Origin: Lactiplantibacillus nangangensis
Lineage (GTDB): Bacteria > Bacillota > Bacilli > Lactobacillales > Lactobacillaceae
NCBI RefSeq assembly: GCF_005405065.1
Contig: NZ_BJDI01000019.1
Coordinates: forward strand, 1-50,450
Reading direction: 5' to 3'
Length of the DNA: 50,450 nt
A model generated the notes under the pieces. The model saw only the letters and a program-made list of their open reading frames with translations. It did not search any database and was not told the DNA's origin. The translations under genes were made by a program, and so were the position numbers. Positions 24,957-31,428 of the stretch are shown here, one piece after another. Numbering within the stretch: the stretch's first letter is position 1; each line of letters opens with the position of its first letter.

Positions 24957-25820
24957 ATGTCAACTCAAGCCGAAACAACCGATGTCACCTTAGTTCAACA
25001 AGCGATGACGCGGCAAATTTTTCGCACTAATAAACAAATTGAAGCTTTAACCCGAGCTATCGATCGCGTCGATGATGCCACCGAACTCCAAGTTAAAGGG
25101 ACCCTCTTAAAAACGTACGCGAGTCAGATCGACGGTCGTCATCATTTTGTCGAACTCCCTGACTATCGCCAACCAGATCATAAGCTAACCATTCAACTCG
25201 ATATTACGAAATCAATTATGGCGAATGCCGAAGCTTATTTCCACCAATATCGTAAGGACAAACGTGGCTTACAAACGGTCATCAGTAATCGTGACCAAGC
25301 CCAAGCTGACTTAAAGCAACAATTAGCACGGCAGGCCAGCTTTGACCCTGAAAACGCCGTTCAAATCGCCGAAATCAAACAACAGCTAATTACCGAGGGG
25401 GCGCTCAAGACCAAAGTTTTGCATTCTTCGAAGGCCCCTGAGCCCGCCCATCCGCGGCGTTTTTACACTACTGATCACGTGTTGGTTGAAGTCGGTAAAA
25501 ATAGTGACCAAAATGATCACTTAACTTTGACAGCGCGCAAAGATTATTACTGGATGCACGTTAGCGAACTCGCGGGGTCCCACGTTGTCATTCACAGTAA
25601 CCATCCGAGCCAACAGACCCTGGAAGAAGCGGCGGTGTTAACTGCCTACTATAGCAAAGGTCGCAAATATCCGCGGGTTCCGGTCGATGTGCTCAAAGTT
25701 AGCCAATTGCGCAAGCCTAAAGGTGCGAAGTCTGGTTTAGTCACCTTTTCAGGGAAAGCCGCAACGATTACCGTCCGGCCAGACGCTGAATTAGTTAAAC
25801 AATTGAGAGTCGAGGAATAA
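24957..25820 (+). CDS. Short NFACT-R (RqcH/FbpA-like) protein lacking the N-terminal domain
   Basis: The C-terminal 120 residues match the NFACT-R domain of the ribosome-rescue factor RqcH: VEVGKNSDQNDHLTL, YYWMHVSELAGSHVVI, EEAAVLTAYYSKG and LRKPKGAKSG appear in order. Residues about 80-145 look helical, with coiled-coil character, as in the RqcH middle domain. The NFACT-N and HhH domains that bind tRNA and drive C-terminal tailing are missing, so at 287 aa it is about half the length of RqcH. It is probably an RNA- or ribosome-binding protein, with its role unknown. AAAGGA precedes the ATG. The next gene starts 4 bp after its stop, so they form an operon. Confidence 0.85.
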   Translation: MSTQAETTDVTLVQQAMTRQIFRTNKQIEALTRAIDRVDDATELQVKGTLLKTYASQIDGRHHFVELPDYRQPDHKLTIQLDITKSIMANAEAYFHQYRKDKRGLQTVISNRDQAQADLKQQLARQASFDPENAVQIAEIKQQLITEGALKTKVLHSSKAPEPAHPRRFYTTDHVLVEVGKNSDQNDHLTLTARKDYYWMHVSELAGSHVVIHSNHPSQQTLEEAAVLTAYYSKGRKYPRVPVDVLKVSQLRKPKGAKSGLVTFSGKAATITVRPDAELVKQLRVEE

Positions 25821-25824
25821 GACC

Positions 25825-26175
25825 ATGAACCCAATCGAAGCCTATATTAACGCCGCACCAACTGACTACCAGCCAGCCTTAAAAGCCCTGCGAACGACGA
25901 TTTTAACCGTCCTACCAGATGCTGAAGAACAGCTAAAGTACCAAATGCCAACCTTTTATTGGCACGAAAACGTGATCCACTTTGCGTTGTACAAACACCA
26001 TATTGGCTTATATCCAACGCCAAGTGGTGTGACTGCTTTTGCAACCGAACTCACCACCTATAAAACCAGTAAGGGCGCCATTCAGTTCCCACTTGACGCC
26101 CCACTGCCGTTAGACCTAGTCCGCCGCATTACGGCTTTTCGCAAACAGGAAATCATTGAAAAATATCAGCTGTAA
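25825..26175 (+). CDS. DUF1801 / YdhG-like protein
   Basis: 116-aa cytoplasmic protein with the DUF1801 pattern: an initial IEAYINAAPTDYQPALKALR helix, then PDAEEQLKYQMPTFYW and HFALYKHHIGLYP strands. The fold resembles the frataxin-like YdhG, but the biochemical role is not established. GAGGA, inside the end of the preceding gene, lies 10 nt before the ATG, and only 4 bp separate the two genes, so they are co-expressed. A strong terminator follows. Confidence 0.85.
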   Translation: MNPIEAYINAAPTDYQPALKALRTTILTVLPDAEEQLKYQMPTFYWHENVIHFALYKHHIGLYPTPSGVTAFATELTTYKTSKGAIQFPLDAPLPLDLVRRITAFRKQEIIEKYQL

Positions 26176-26191
26176 TTAGTCAATTTCTGCT

Positions 26192-26228
26192 AAAAATGAG
26201 TTTAGTTTTTTGAACTAAACTCATTTTT
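26192..26228 (+). terminator. Terminator of the NFACT-R / DUF1801 operon
   Basis: Perfect 16-bp arms (26192-26207 and 26213-26228) with A5 and T5 ends. Confidence 0.85.
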
Positions 26229-26237
26229 CAATTGGAC

Positions 26238-26421
26238 AAAAAAAGAGGTCACCATTGGCAACCTCTCTGCTACTGGGTCAAGCGACGACATGAACCTAAT
26301 CATGTGAGCTCAATTGAATTAAGCTCAACGCTCGAAAAAAACAATCCGTTTACAACGTATGTTAGGCATAATGCCATTAGAACTTAATCTACAGAGGAAC
26401 TAATCCTCTACATACTCGATA
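26238..26421 (-). ncRNA. Orphan structured RNA, about 180 nt, with own promoter and terminator
   Basis: The minus-strand transcript predicted from the promoter at 26427-26455 ends at the GAGGT/ACCTC hairpin (26245-26265) plus T7. Inside, GTATGT and ACATAC (near 26411 and 26357) close a loop holding AGAGGA/TCCTCT and GGCA/TGCC hairpins. Further along, CGAGCG pairs with CGCTTG around TGAGCT/GAGCTCA and CATGA/TCATG hairpins. No reading frame with a ribosome site is present, and no same-strand gene lies directly downstream. It lacks the tmRNA, SRP or RNase P signatures I know; a 6S RNA fold is not obvious. The family is unidentified. Confidence 0.65.
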
Positions 26422-26426
26422 CTGTG

Positions 26427-26455
26427 AGCATAAGCTAGTAGTGTAGCAATGTCAA
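26427..26455 (-). promoter_or_regulatory. Promoter of the orphan RNA
   Basis: Perfect -35 TTGACA (26450-26455), 17-bp spacer, -10 TATGCT (26427-26432) on the minus strand. It lies 68 bp past the stop of the Sm-like gene. Confidence 0.75.
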
Positions 26456-26522
26456 AAACAACTACTCAGAGACACAGATATACGATTTTGATTCATAAAA
26501 TCCACTTTTTTTCCAAGCGTTT

Positions 26523-26744
26523 TTACCGCTGCCACCAAGGTTCTTTCAAAAAGGCAATCTCAGTCACATCGCTGATTTTCAGTTGATTGACCACGCCAGC
26601 TTGCTGATTCAAAAAAATATGATCCGTATCCACTGCCGCAATCAGCCCGCTTGGTCGCCGTCCATCCATCAAGGTCAACCGCACCACGCAATTCAATTCA
26701 TAAGCTTGCAATAATGACGCTTCTAACGTCTTCAGCTGTTCCAT
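26523..26744 (-). CDS. Small Sm-like protein, 73 aa
   Basis: After a short N-terminal helix (about 1-18), residues 20-67 show an Sm/LSm-like strand pattern: VVRLTLMDGRRPSGLIAAVD, then DHIFL, then ISDVTEIAFL. This includes the DG turn and the G.I..VD strand typical of RNA-binding Sm folds. It ends in EPWWQR. It is not canonical Hfq, since the YKHA motif is absent, and I know no established function. AGGTG lies 6 nt before the ATG. An orphan RNA gene lies downstream on the same strand. The fold assignment rests on pattern only; other small beta-barrels are possible. Confidence 0.65.
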   Translation of the reverse strand: MEQLKTLEASLLQAYELNCVVRLTLMDGRRPSGLIAAVDTDHIFLNQQAGVVNQLKISDVTEIAFLKEPWWQR

Positions 26745-26892
26745 TCAGATCACCTCATCGAAAATAATAGCTTAATCATAGCACATATTTAGAACGTGTG
26801 TTCGATATTTTAAATTACATTTTGATTACTTGTCCCCGTGTCAGTTAGCGCGGTGAAAACTGCTAAGAATTTTCTCAAAAATCCCCAGCGAA

Positions 26893-26921
26893 AAAGACGC
26901 CGGTGTGCAGCCAGCGTCTTT
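26893..26921 (-). terminator. Terminator of the second aldo/keto reductase gene
   Basis: AAAGACGC (26893-26900) pairs with GCGTCTTT (26914-26921), right after the stop; minus-strand T5 follows. Confidence 0.7.
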
Positions 26922-26924
26922 GAA

Positions 26925-27914
26925 TTACCCTAAAATCTGTTTGATTTGCTTGACTTCATCATCACTAAAGGTCAACTGTTGTGTTGCCGCTAAGTTCGCG
27001 TGCAGATGGTCCACACTGGTCGTCCCAATAATGACACTCGTCACAGTCTCTGAACGTAACAACCAAGCCAATGCCATCTGTGCCAAGGTTTGACCACGTT
27101 CAATGGCGATTTTGTTCAAAGCATTCAATTGTTCGACCACCACATCGGCGCCCTTAGCCAATAAATACTTATTCGTCCGATGAATTGGAAAATCAGCCGG
27201 AATCCCATCCAAGTAACGTTGGGTTAAGAGTCCCTCTGCCAAGGGACCATAAGCGACTAACCCCGCGTTATTTTGGCCTAAGTAGTCCAGTAAGCCGGTA
27301 GTTTCCGCTTGGCGATTCAACATATTATACGAGACTTGGTTGACCGTAAACGGCGTATGCATATCGTTAAAATAGCCCACCATTTCCGCCGTCTGCGCTT
27401 GCGTATAGTTAGAAATACCGACATATAACGCTTTGCCTTGCCGTACTAACAAATCCAACGCTTGTGCGGTTTCTTGCAAGTCGATATTTGGATCTGGCCG
27501 GTGCGAGTAAAAGATATCGACGTAGTCTAGGTTCATCCGCCGTAAGCTCCGATCCAGTGAGCCCACCAGCGTCTTGCGTGAACCAAAAGCGCCGTATGGT
27601 CCTGGCCAAGCGGGATAGCCGGCTTTAGTCGTAATCACGAGTTCTTCGCGATACAGCTTCAAATCGCGCGCCAAAATTTTAGCAAACGTTTCTTCGGCGG
27701 AACCTTTTGATGGCCCATAATTATTAGCCAGATCAAAACTAAAGATGCCGTGATCAAAGGCGTCTAAAACGACTTGCCGTGAATTAGCAAACGGCGCTTC
27801 ATCCCCAAAATTGCGCCATAGCCCTAATGAAATCGCGGGTAATTGTAAGCCCGTCTTACCGACCCGGCGAATTGGTAAGTCATTGTAACGTGTGGTTGCT
27901 GCAGAAAATGCCAT
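26925..27914 (-). CDS. Aldo/keto reductase, YghZ / potassium-channel-beta-like group
   Basis: NADPH-dependent reductase of the AKR14-like group; relatives reduce methylglyoxal or L-glyceraldehyde-3-phosphate. Catalytic residues are visible: Asp and Tyr in FSFDLANNYGP, Lys in TTKAGYP, His in FYSHRPD. The group-typical GKTGLQLPAISLGLWRNFG start is present. The ATG at 27912-27914 is chosen (329 aa) because GGAGGG lies about 9 nt upstream; the frame reaching 28004 adds 30 residues with no homology or signal. Monocistronic. Confidence 0.93.
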   Translation of the reverse strand: MAFSAATTRYNDLPIRRVGKTGLQLPAISLGLWRNFGDEAPFANSRQVVLDAFDHGIFSFDLANNYGPSKGSAEETFAKILARDLKLYREELVITTKAGYPAWPGPYGAFGSRKTLVGSLDRSLRRMNLDYVDIFYSHRPDPNIDLQETAQALDLLVRQGKALYVGISNYTQAQTAEMVGYFNDMHTPFTVNQVSYNMLNRQAETTGLLDYLGQNNAGLVAYGPLAEGLLTQRYLDGIPADFPIHRTNKYLLAKGADVVVEQLNALNKIAIERGQTLAQMALAWLLRSETVTSVIIGTTSVDHLHANLAATQQLTFSDDEVKQIKQILG

Positions 27915-27969
27915 GTTTGAAACCCTCCAGTGAGTTAGTTGATTAATTTTATTATAATCCAAAATAAAA

Positions 27970-28001
27970 AGGCAGTCCTCGCATTTCGTCAGGATTGCCT
28001 T
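27970..28001 (-). terminator. Terminator-like hairpin upstream of the aldo/keto reductase gene
   Basis: AAGGCAGTCCT / AGGATTGCCTT arms (one mismatch), with minus-strand TTTTTATTTT after the stem. No minus-strand gene now lies directly upstream, so its original transcript may have been lost. Confidence 0.55.
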
Positions 28002-28029
28002 CACTTAGGAGGAGGGAATCATCATCTAA

Positions 28030-28182
28030 AATATAGAAAAAGCGTTGGAATATGTAGAAGCGAATACCATGCACCTACAGAGAATATATATAGAGGTGGT
28101 GAGCTTGGTTATGATTAAGACTAGTGAATTGGCGTTACAATTCGAACACTGTACAAATTTACAATACGTCTCTCCCAAATAA
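28030..28182 (+). pseudogene. Possible gene remnant, about 50 codons, next to the TnpB element
   Basis: An open frame runs 28030-28182 and ends in ...TNLQYVSPK. A near-perfect ribosome site AGGAGGAGGG lies at 28007-28017, but no start codon is suitably placed and a stop (28027-28029) cuts the frame. An internal ATG (28111) after GAGGTGGTGAGC would give only 23 aa. I cannot assign a family. It looks like a leftover of a gene damaged near the mobile element, but could be meaningless. Confidence 0.3.
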
Positions 28183-28281
28183 AGTCGTGTATTTACACCA
28201 AAACAACCATCTTTGATGATCAAATCACTGACATTGTCCGTGATATAAATTATAATTAAAAGTGTACTTACAAACTAAAGA

Positions 28282-29460
28282 ATGGCACTAATTTTGGCGG
28301 TGATGATGATGACGATTCGAACACAAAAGGTAAGGCTTTACCCCAACCATCATTTGGCAAAGGTGCTTGATAACCTCTGTGATTATCGGAGGTATTGCTG
28401 GAATGAGGGATTAGCAACCTGGAACGACATGTATGATTTATACACACTTGATTCAAATAATCCCCGTCCTAATACCTATTCAATTCGGAATGAATTAGTC
28501 GCGAATAAAGCTGATTGGCAGTATACATTATCAGCACGTACCTTACAATTAGCTGTGGCTGATTTAGGAAAAGCTTGGCAGAACTTCTTCGATAAATCAC
28601 AACCTGATTGGGGTAAACCAACATTCAAGTCAAAAAACGCCGCGCGGCAAGGATTTAAAACCGACCGGGCTAAAATCATTGCTGGAAAACTTCGGTTGGA
28701 TAAACCACGTGGGACTAAAGGTTGTTATAACATTATGCTAAGCAAACATGCGGATTTATCAGGTGTTCTGAAAGTGGTTAGTATTTATCGTGAAAATGGC
28801 AAATACTGGGCTAGTTTTTCTCTAGAAGTTGAACTTGATGCCAAACCGCGAACAGGTAACAATTCAGCTGTTGACGTGAATGTTGGTCATCTAACCTATA
28901 CTGCCGGTATTGTTAATACCTTACCAAAACGATTACGTCAGTTATATCAACGGATCAAGTTTTACCAAAAGCAGTTAGCTCATAAATGCGTCATGAATGG
29001 TAATAAAGCAACCAAGAGTGGTCGTTACGTTGCAATGAGAGCCAAATTACAACGTGATTATCGCAAAGTTGCTAATGTCCAACATGACATCATGCAAAAG
29101 TTTACAACAAAGCTAGTCAACGATTATGATACAATCGTGATTGAAAATTTGGCTGTCAAAGCGATGCAGATGAGCCACGTTGCTTCTAAAGGCTTACAAC
29201 GGTCAATGTTTGGTTATTTTCGACAGATATTAACTTATAAATGTGACTGGTATGGCAAAAAGCTGATACTGGCGGATCGACAATATCCTTCGACTCAGCG
29301 CTGTTCAAAGTGTGGATATACTAAATCAGGGAACGATAAAATCACGCTCCAAGGAAATTCGACACATCAAACTAAGCATAGTGAATATGTTTGTTATAGT
29401 TGTGGTGCAATACTTGATCGTGATGAAAATGCGGTTGCTAATTTACTGGCCTTAATCTAA
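28282..29460 (+). CDS. tnpB: TnpB RNA-guided endonuclease, IS605 family
   Basis: RNA-guided DNA nuclease, ancestor-like relative of Cas12. RuvC residues are all present: Asp198 in AVDVNVG, Glu288 in VIENLAV, Asp379/381 in LDRDENA. A zinc ribbon uses Cys341, Cys344, Cys371 and Cys374. The N-terminal OrfB domain (RTQKVRLYPN, YCWNEGL) is intact. The first RuvC motif reads DVNVG where DLG is usual, so activity should be tested rather than assumed. The start is uncertain: ATG 28282 gives 392 aa, while an ATG run at 28303-28311 after GGCGGTG gives about 383 aa. The frame is uninterrupted. Confidence 0.92.
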   Translation: MALILAVMMMTIRTQKVRLYPNHHLAKVLDNLCDYRRYCWNEGLATWNDMYDLYTLDSNNPRPNTYSIRNELVANKADWQYTLSARTLQLAVADLGKAWQNFFDKSQPDWGKPTFKSKNAARQGFKTDRAKIIAGKLRLDKPRGTKGCYNIMLSKHADLSGVLKVVSIYRENGKYWASFSLEVELDAKPRTGNNSAVDVNVGHLTYTAGIVNTLPKRLRQLYQRIKFYQKQLAHKCVMNGNKATKSGRYVAMRAKLQRDYRKVANVQHDIMQKFTTKLVNDYDTIVIENLAVKAMQMSHVASKGLQRSMFGYFRQILTYKCDWYGKKLILADRQYPSTQRCSKCGYTKSGNDKITLQGNSTHQTKHSEYVCYSCGAILDRDENAVANLLALI

Positions 29461-29560
29461 AAAATAATAACTTAACGGGGCTGGCTAAGTCCTTAAACTG
29501 TCATAGTTGGTCAATGTGATTACTCCCCAGTGGAATATCGGAATACCGGCGTAATAACGG
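29380..29560 (+). ncRNA. Possible TnpB guide (omega) RNA
   Basis: In IS605 elements the guide RNA spans the 3' end of tnpB and the right end. Here the 3' coding end is followed by GGGG (29477-29480) able to pair with CCCC (29524-29527), and by GGAATA direct repeats near 29532-29546. The placement is by analogy with the family; the limits and the guide segment are not determined. Confidence 0.3.
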
Positions 29561-29774
29561 CAGTAAGCAAAATTTAGAAAGGAAATATGTAACCTTTCTG
29601 AATGTAGAAATCAGTCATGTTTTTCTACATTTCTCCATATTTTGCATAGCAGTTTACAGATATGTGATGTCTGCTGTTGCTGCTACTTGGTGACTCAAAC
29701 TTGGGTCCGAGAGCAACAGGCTAGGGTGACCCAAGTCAACTTCATGTCCATTGTAGGACCAAATTGCGGATTCG
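29461..29774. other. Gene-free stretch after tnpB with several hairpins
   Basis: Beyond the probable right end there are three hairpins: AGAAAGG/CCTTTCT (29576-29599), perfect 10-bp arms at 29601-29610 and 29622-29631, and perfect 9-bp arms ACTTGGGTC/GACCCAAGT at 29699-29707 and 29728-29736. No reading frame is credible. The last hairpin precedes the GyrI-like stop and may end that transcript, though it lacks a T-run. Confidence 0.5.
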
Positions 29775-30410
29775 TTAAGCTTTTGGTGTTGTCATTAACC
29801 AACGGAGGACCGTTTTGCGTTTGGCGGCCACTGTTCGTCGTGGATCTGACAAATAGATTTCTTTATGTGCCAACGTCCGCCGAGTCCAGTCATGTTCGGC
29901 AGCATAAGTCGCTAACCGCTGGAAGGTCGCGGGTTCATCATCAAAATCGCCAACGTGCAAAATCTGTAAACAATCGCCATCCGTTAACGTTTCAAAGGTC
30001 ACTGCTGTTAACAACGGATTAGCCTTTTTAGCTGCGACCCGGGCCAAATTTTCGGCGGCTAAGGTTGGCGTCACAAAGTCCGGCTGGCGCAACATGAGCT
30101 TGTAGCTTAAATCTGCCTTATCAAAGCTGCCATCTGGCCGCACATCTGCCGGGTCCAGTGTCCATAAGCCTTCTAGTGGAAAAACTGTATACTCATAATA
30201 ACCAGCTGGGGTGATCCCGTTTTTCGGCATCATGCGAATCCCATACGCCGCTTGATACAACGCCCCAGTTCGCGCGCCAAACTCTGGTTCGTTCGGGTCG
30301 CCATGACCGCTGATCGTGTAATAGTTAAATGCGGGAACGTTTAGCGGCGTCGGCACAGCCTTGGGTAAATACAACGCCTGATCCTGTTTGCGCCATTCAT
30401 ATTTTGTCAT
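29775..30410 (-). CDS. GyrI-like small-molecule-binding domain protein
   Basis: 211-aa cytoplasmic protein of the GyrI-like/SOUL superfamily, without a DNA-binding domain. The pattern NVPAFNYYTISGHGDPNEPEF near residue 24 and the GYYEYTVFPLEGLW strand are typical. The later LQILHVGDFDDEPATFQRL strand-helix (about residue 150) matches the second half of the duplicated fold. Relatives bind or hydrolyse small hydrophobic molecules; the ligand is unknown. GGAGGGGG lies 9 nt before the ATG. It begins 16 bp after the phosphatase gene, so they share a transcript. Confidence 0.87.
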   Translation of the reverse strand: MTKYEWRKQDQALYLPKAVPTPLNVPAFNYYTISGHGDPNEPEFGARTGALYQAAYGIRMMPKNGITPAGYYEYTVFPLEGLWTLDPADVRPDGSFDKADLSYKLMLRQPDFVTPTLAAENLARVAAKKANPLLTAVTFETLTDGDCLQILHVGDFDDEPATFQRLATYAAEHDWTRRTLAHKEIYLSDPRRTVAAKRKTVLRWLMTTPKA

Positions 30411-30426
30411 GCGATTCTGCCCCCTC

Positions 30427-31050
30427 CTAATAGCCCACTTGGCGATTATAGTACGTTAAAAAAGCACGGTTCAGTGTCGGTGCGACGGTAATTTTGGTCA
30501 CGCTCGTATTCTCTGGTTCCGGAATGCTCATTGGGTCGGTTGGCTGTAGGATTGCCAACGCCATGGCCTTGACTGTAAAACCGTGGGTCACCACAATAAT
30601 TTTTTCATTTGGAAACCGTTGCGCCGTCGTCATTAAAAAGTCCCGTGCGCGGGCGACGACTTGTTCAAACCGTTCCCCCTTAGTCGCCACCTCAACGTAA
30701 CTTGGCAACACATCTTGTAACGCTTGATCAAAATATTGTGGGTAGGCCGCTTGTAACTTCGCGTTCTGTTGCCCATCCCATTGACCATACGAAATTTCTA
30801 ATAACCGGTCATCCGTTTTAATCGGCAACCCGCGACCATGATTCAAAATTGCGGCAGTTTCTTGGGTCCGCGCTAAGGGACTACAAATCAATTGATCCGC
30901 AAAACTGATATCAAATGCCGCTTGTAGTGCTTGGGCTTGTTGCTCACCAACCGCGTTCAAATGTGTGATGGCGGTATTAATAGTCCCTTGCTTCAAATCT
31001 TGCGCATTAGCGGTGGTTTGCCCATGACGCACAATATAAAAAATTGTCAT
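30427..31050 (-). CDS. Histidine phosphatase, phosphoglycerate-mutase-like
   Basis: Branch-1 histidine phosphatase of 207 aa. The catalytic RHG is at residues 8-10 in YIVRHGQTTAN, the second Arg is in SPLARTQETA, the acid in LLEISYGQWDG, and the second His in VVTHGFTVKAM. The form is closer to broad-specificity phosphatases (PhoE/GpmB-like) than to glycolytic mutase. GAGGT lies 9 nt upstream of the ATG. First gene of a two-gene unit with the GyrI-like gene. Divergent from the serine operon. Confidence 0.92.
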   Translation of the reverse strand: MTIFYIVRHGQTTANAQDLKQGTINTAITHLNAVGEQQAQALQAAFDISFADQLICSPLARTQETAAILNHGRGLPIKTDDRLLEISYGQWDGQQNAKLQAAYPQYFDQALQDVLPSYVEVATKGERFEQVVARARDFLMTTAQRFPNEKIIVVTHGFTVKAMALAILQPTDPMSIPEPENTSVTKITVAPTLNRAFLTYYNRQVGY

Positions 31051-31138
31051 TTCGTTACGACCTCACTTTAAAATTAATATTTCGTTAAAAACGATTGTCT
31101 ATTTCTAATCCTTATCGTAATTATTCTAATTTTTCGTC

Positions 31139-31167
31139 TTGACAAAAGTTTACCAACTTGGTAAATT
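31139..31167 (+). promoter_or_regulatory. Serine operon promoter with palindromic operator
   Basis: Perfect -35 TTGACA (31139-31144), 17-bp spacer, -10 TAAATT (31162-31167). A perfect 17-bp palindrome TTTACCAA-C-TTGGTAAA (31149-31165) fills the spacer and enters the -10, so a repressor bound there would block transcription. The regulator is not in the window as far as I can tell. Confidence 0.75.
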
Positions 31168-31197
31168 TAAGGCAATGAAATTTTGGGAGTGGTCAGT

Positions 31198-31266
31198 ATG
31201 TTTATCAATCGTAATGCTAACTTAATCGTCTCCTCCTGGTCAACACAAACAGCTGTGTCGGCCTAA
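31198..31266 (+). CDS. Serine-rich leader peptide of the serCA operon, 22 aa
   Basis: The start is ATG with GGGAG about 8 nt upstream. The 22-codon frame has Ser at positions 12, 13, 15 and 21 (SSWS run, codons TCC TCC TGG TCA, later TCG). This is a strong enrichment just where a regulatory ribosome would stall. The end of the frame overlaps the first arm of a hairpin (31255-31261). The downstream terminator and alternative stems match a classical amino-acid attenuation leader. It is the first gene of the transcript. Translation is inferred, not proven. Confidence 0.75.
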   Translation: MFINRNANLIVSSWSTQTAVSA

Positions 31267-31383
31267 TTTCGTTTGACTTAAAACGGCCCGACACGGATGT
31301 TACCTAACATTCGATGACGAGGGCCGCACCATTACTGAAATCAACAGTCCTCGTGGTCAATGATGACCATTGGGACTTTTTTT
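31255..31383 (+). promoter_or_regulatory. Serine attenuator: competing stems and terminator
   Basis: Segment 1 GTGTCGG (31255-31261) pairs with segment 2 CCGACAC (31288-31294). Segment 2's CGGCCC (31284-31289) can instead pair with segment 3 GGGCCG (31321-31326). Segment 3's ACGAGG (31317-31322) can pair with segment 4 CCTCGT (31349-31354). Segment 4 overlaps the terminator AGTCC..GGTCA / TGACC..GGACT (31346-31377), followed by T7. Ribosome stalling at Ser codons 12-15 leaves 1:2 free to form, allowing 3:4 and read-through. A ribosome at the stop codon hides segment 1, giving 2:3 and termination. Confidence 0.7.
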
Positions 31384-31428
31384 GTGGTTAATCATCATCG
31401 TCTAAATTTTGAAAGTGAGGATTTTTTT

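Larger units (their letters stand above)
28250..29560 (+). mobile_element. IS200/IS605-type element with tnpB only (approximate limits)
   Basis: The tnpB gene is present with no tnpA beside it on either strand, so this is a solo-TnpB element that needs a transposase elsewhere or no longer moves. The ends are not defined by terminal repeats in this family and I cannot place them exactly. The right flank (29461-29560) holds short repeats and a GGGG/CCCC pairing typical of structured right ends. Confidence 0.6.

Noticed and set aside
26238-26421. Leader or riboswitch for a downstream gene
   Set aside because: The transcript ends in a terminator and the next gene beyond it is on the opposite strand, so it fits a free-standing RNA better.
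28026-28223. 65-codon minus-strand frame upstream of tnpB
   Set aside because: No ribosome site, Cys-rich random composition, and it opposes a plus-strand remnant with better signals.
29642-30022. 126-codon plus-strand frame antisense to the GyrI-like gene
   Set aside because: No ribosome site; it is the shadow of a well-supported gene.
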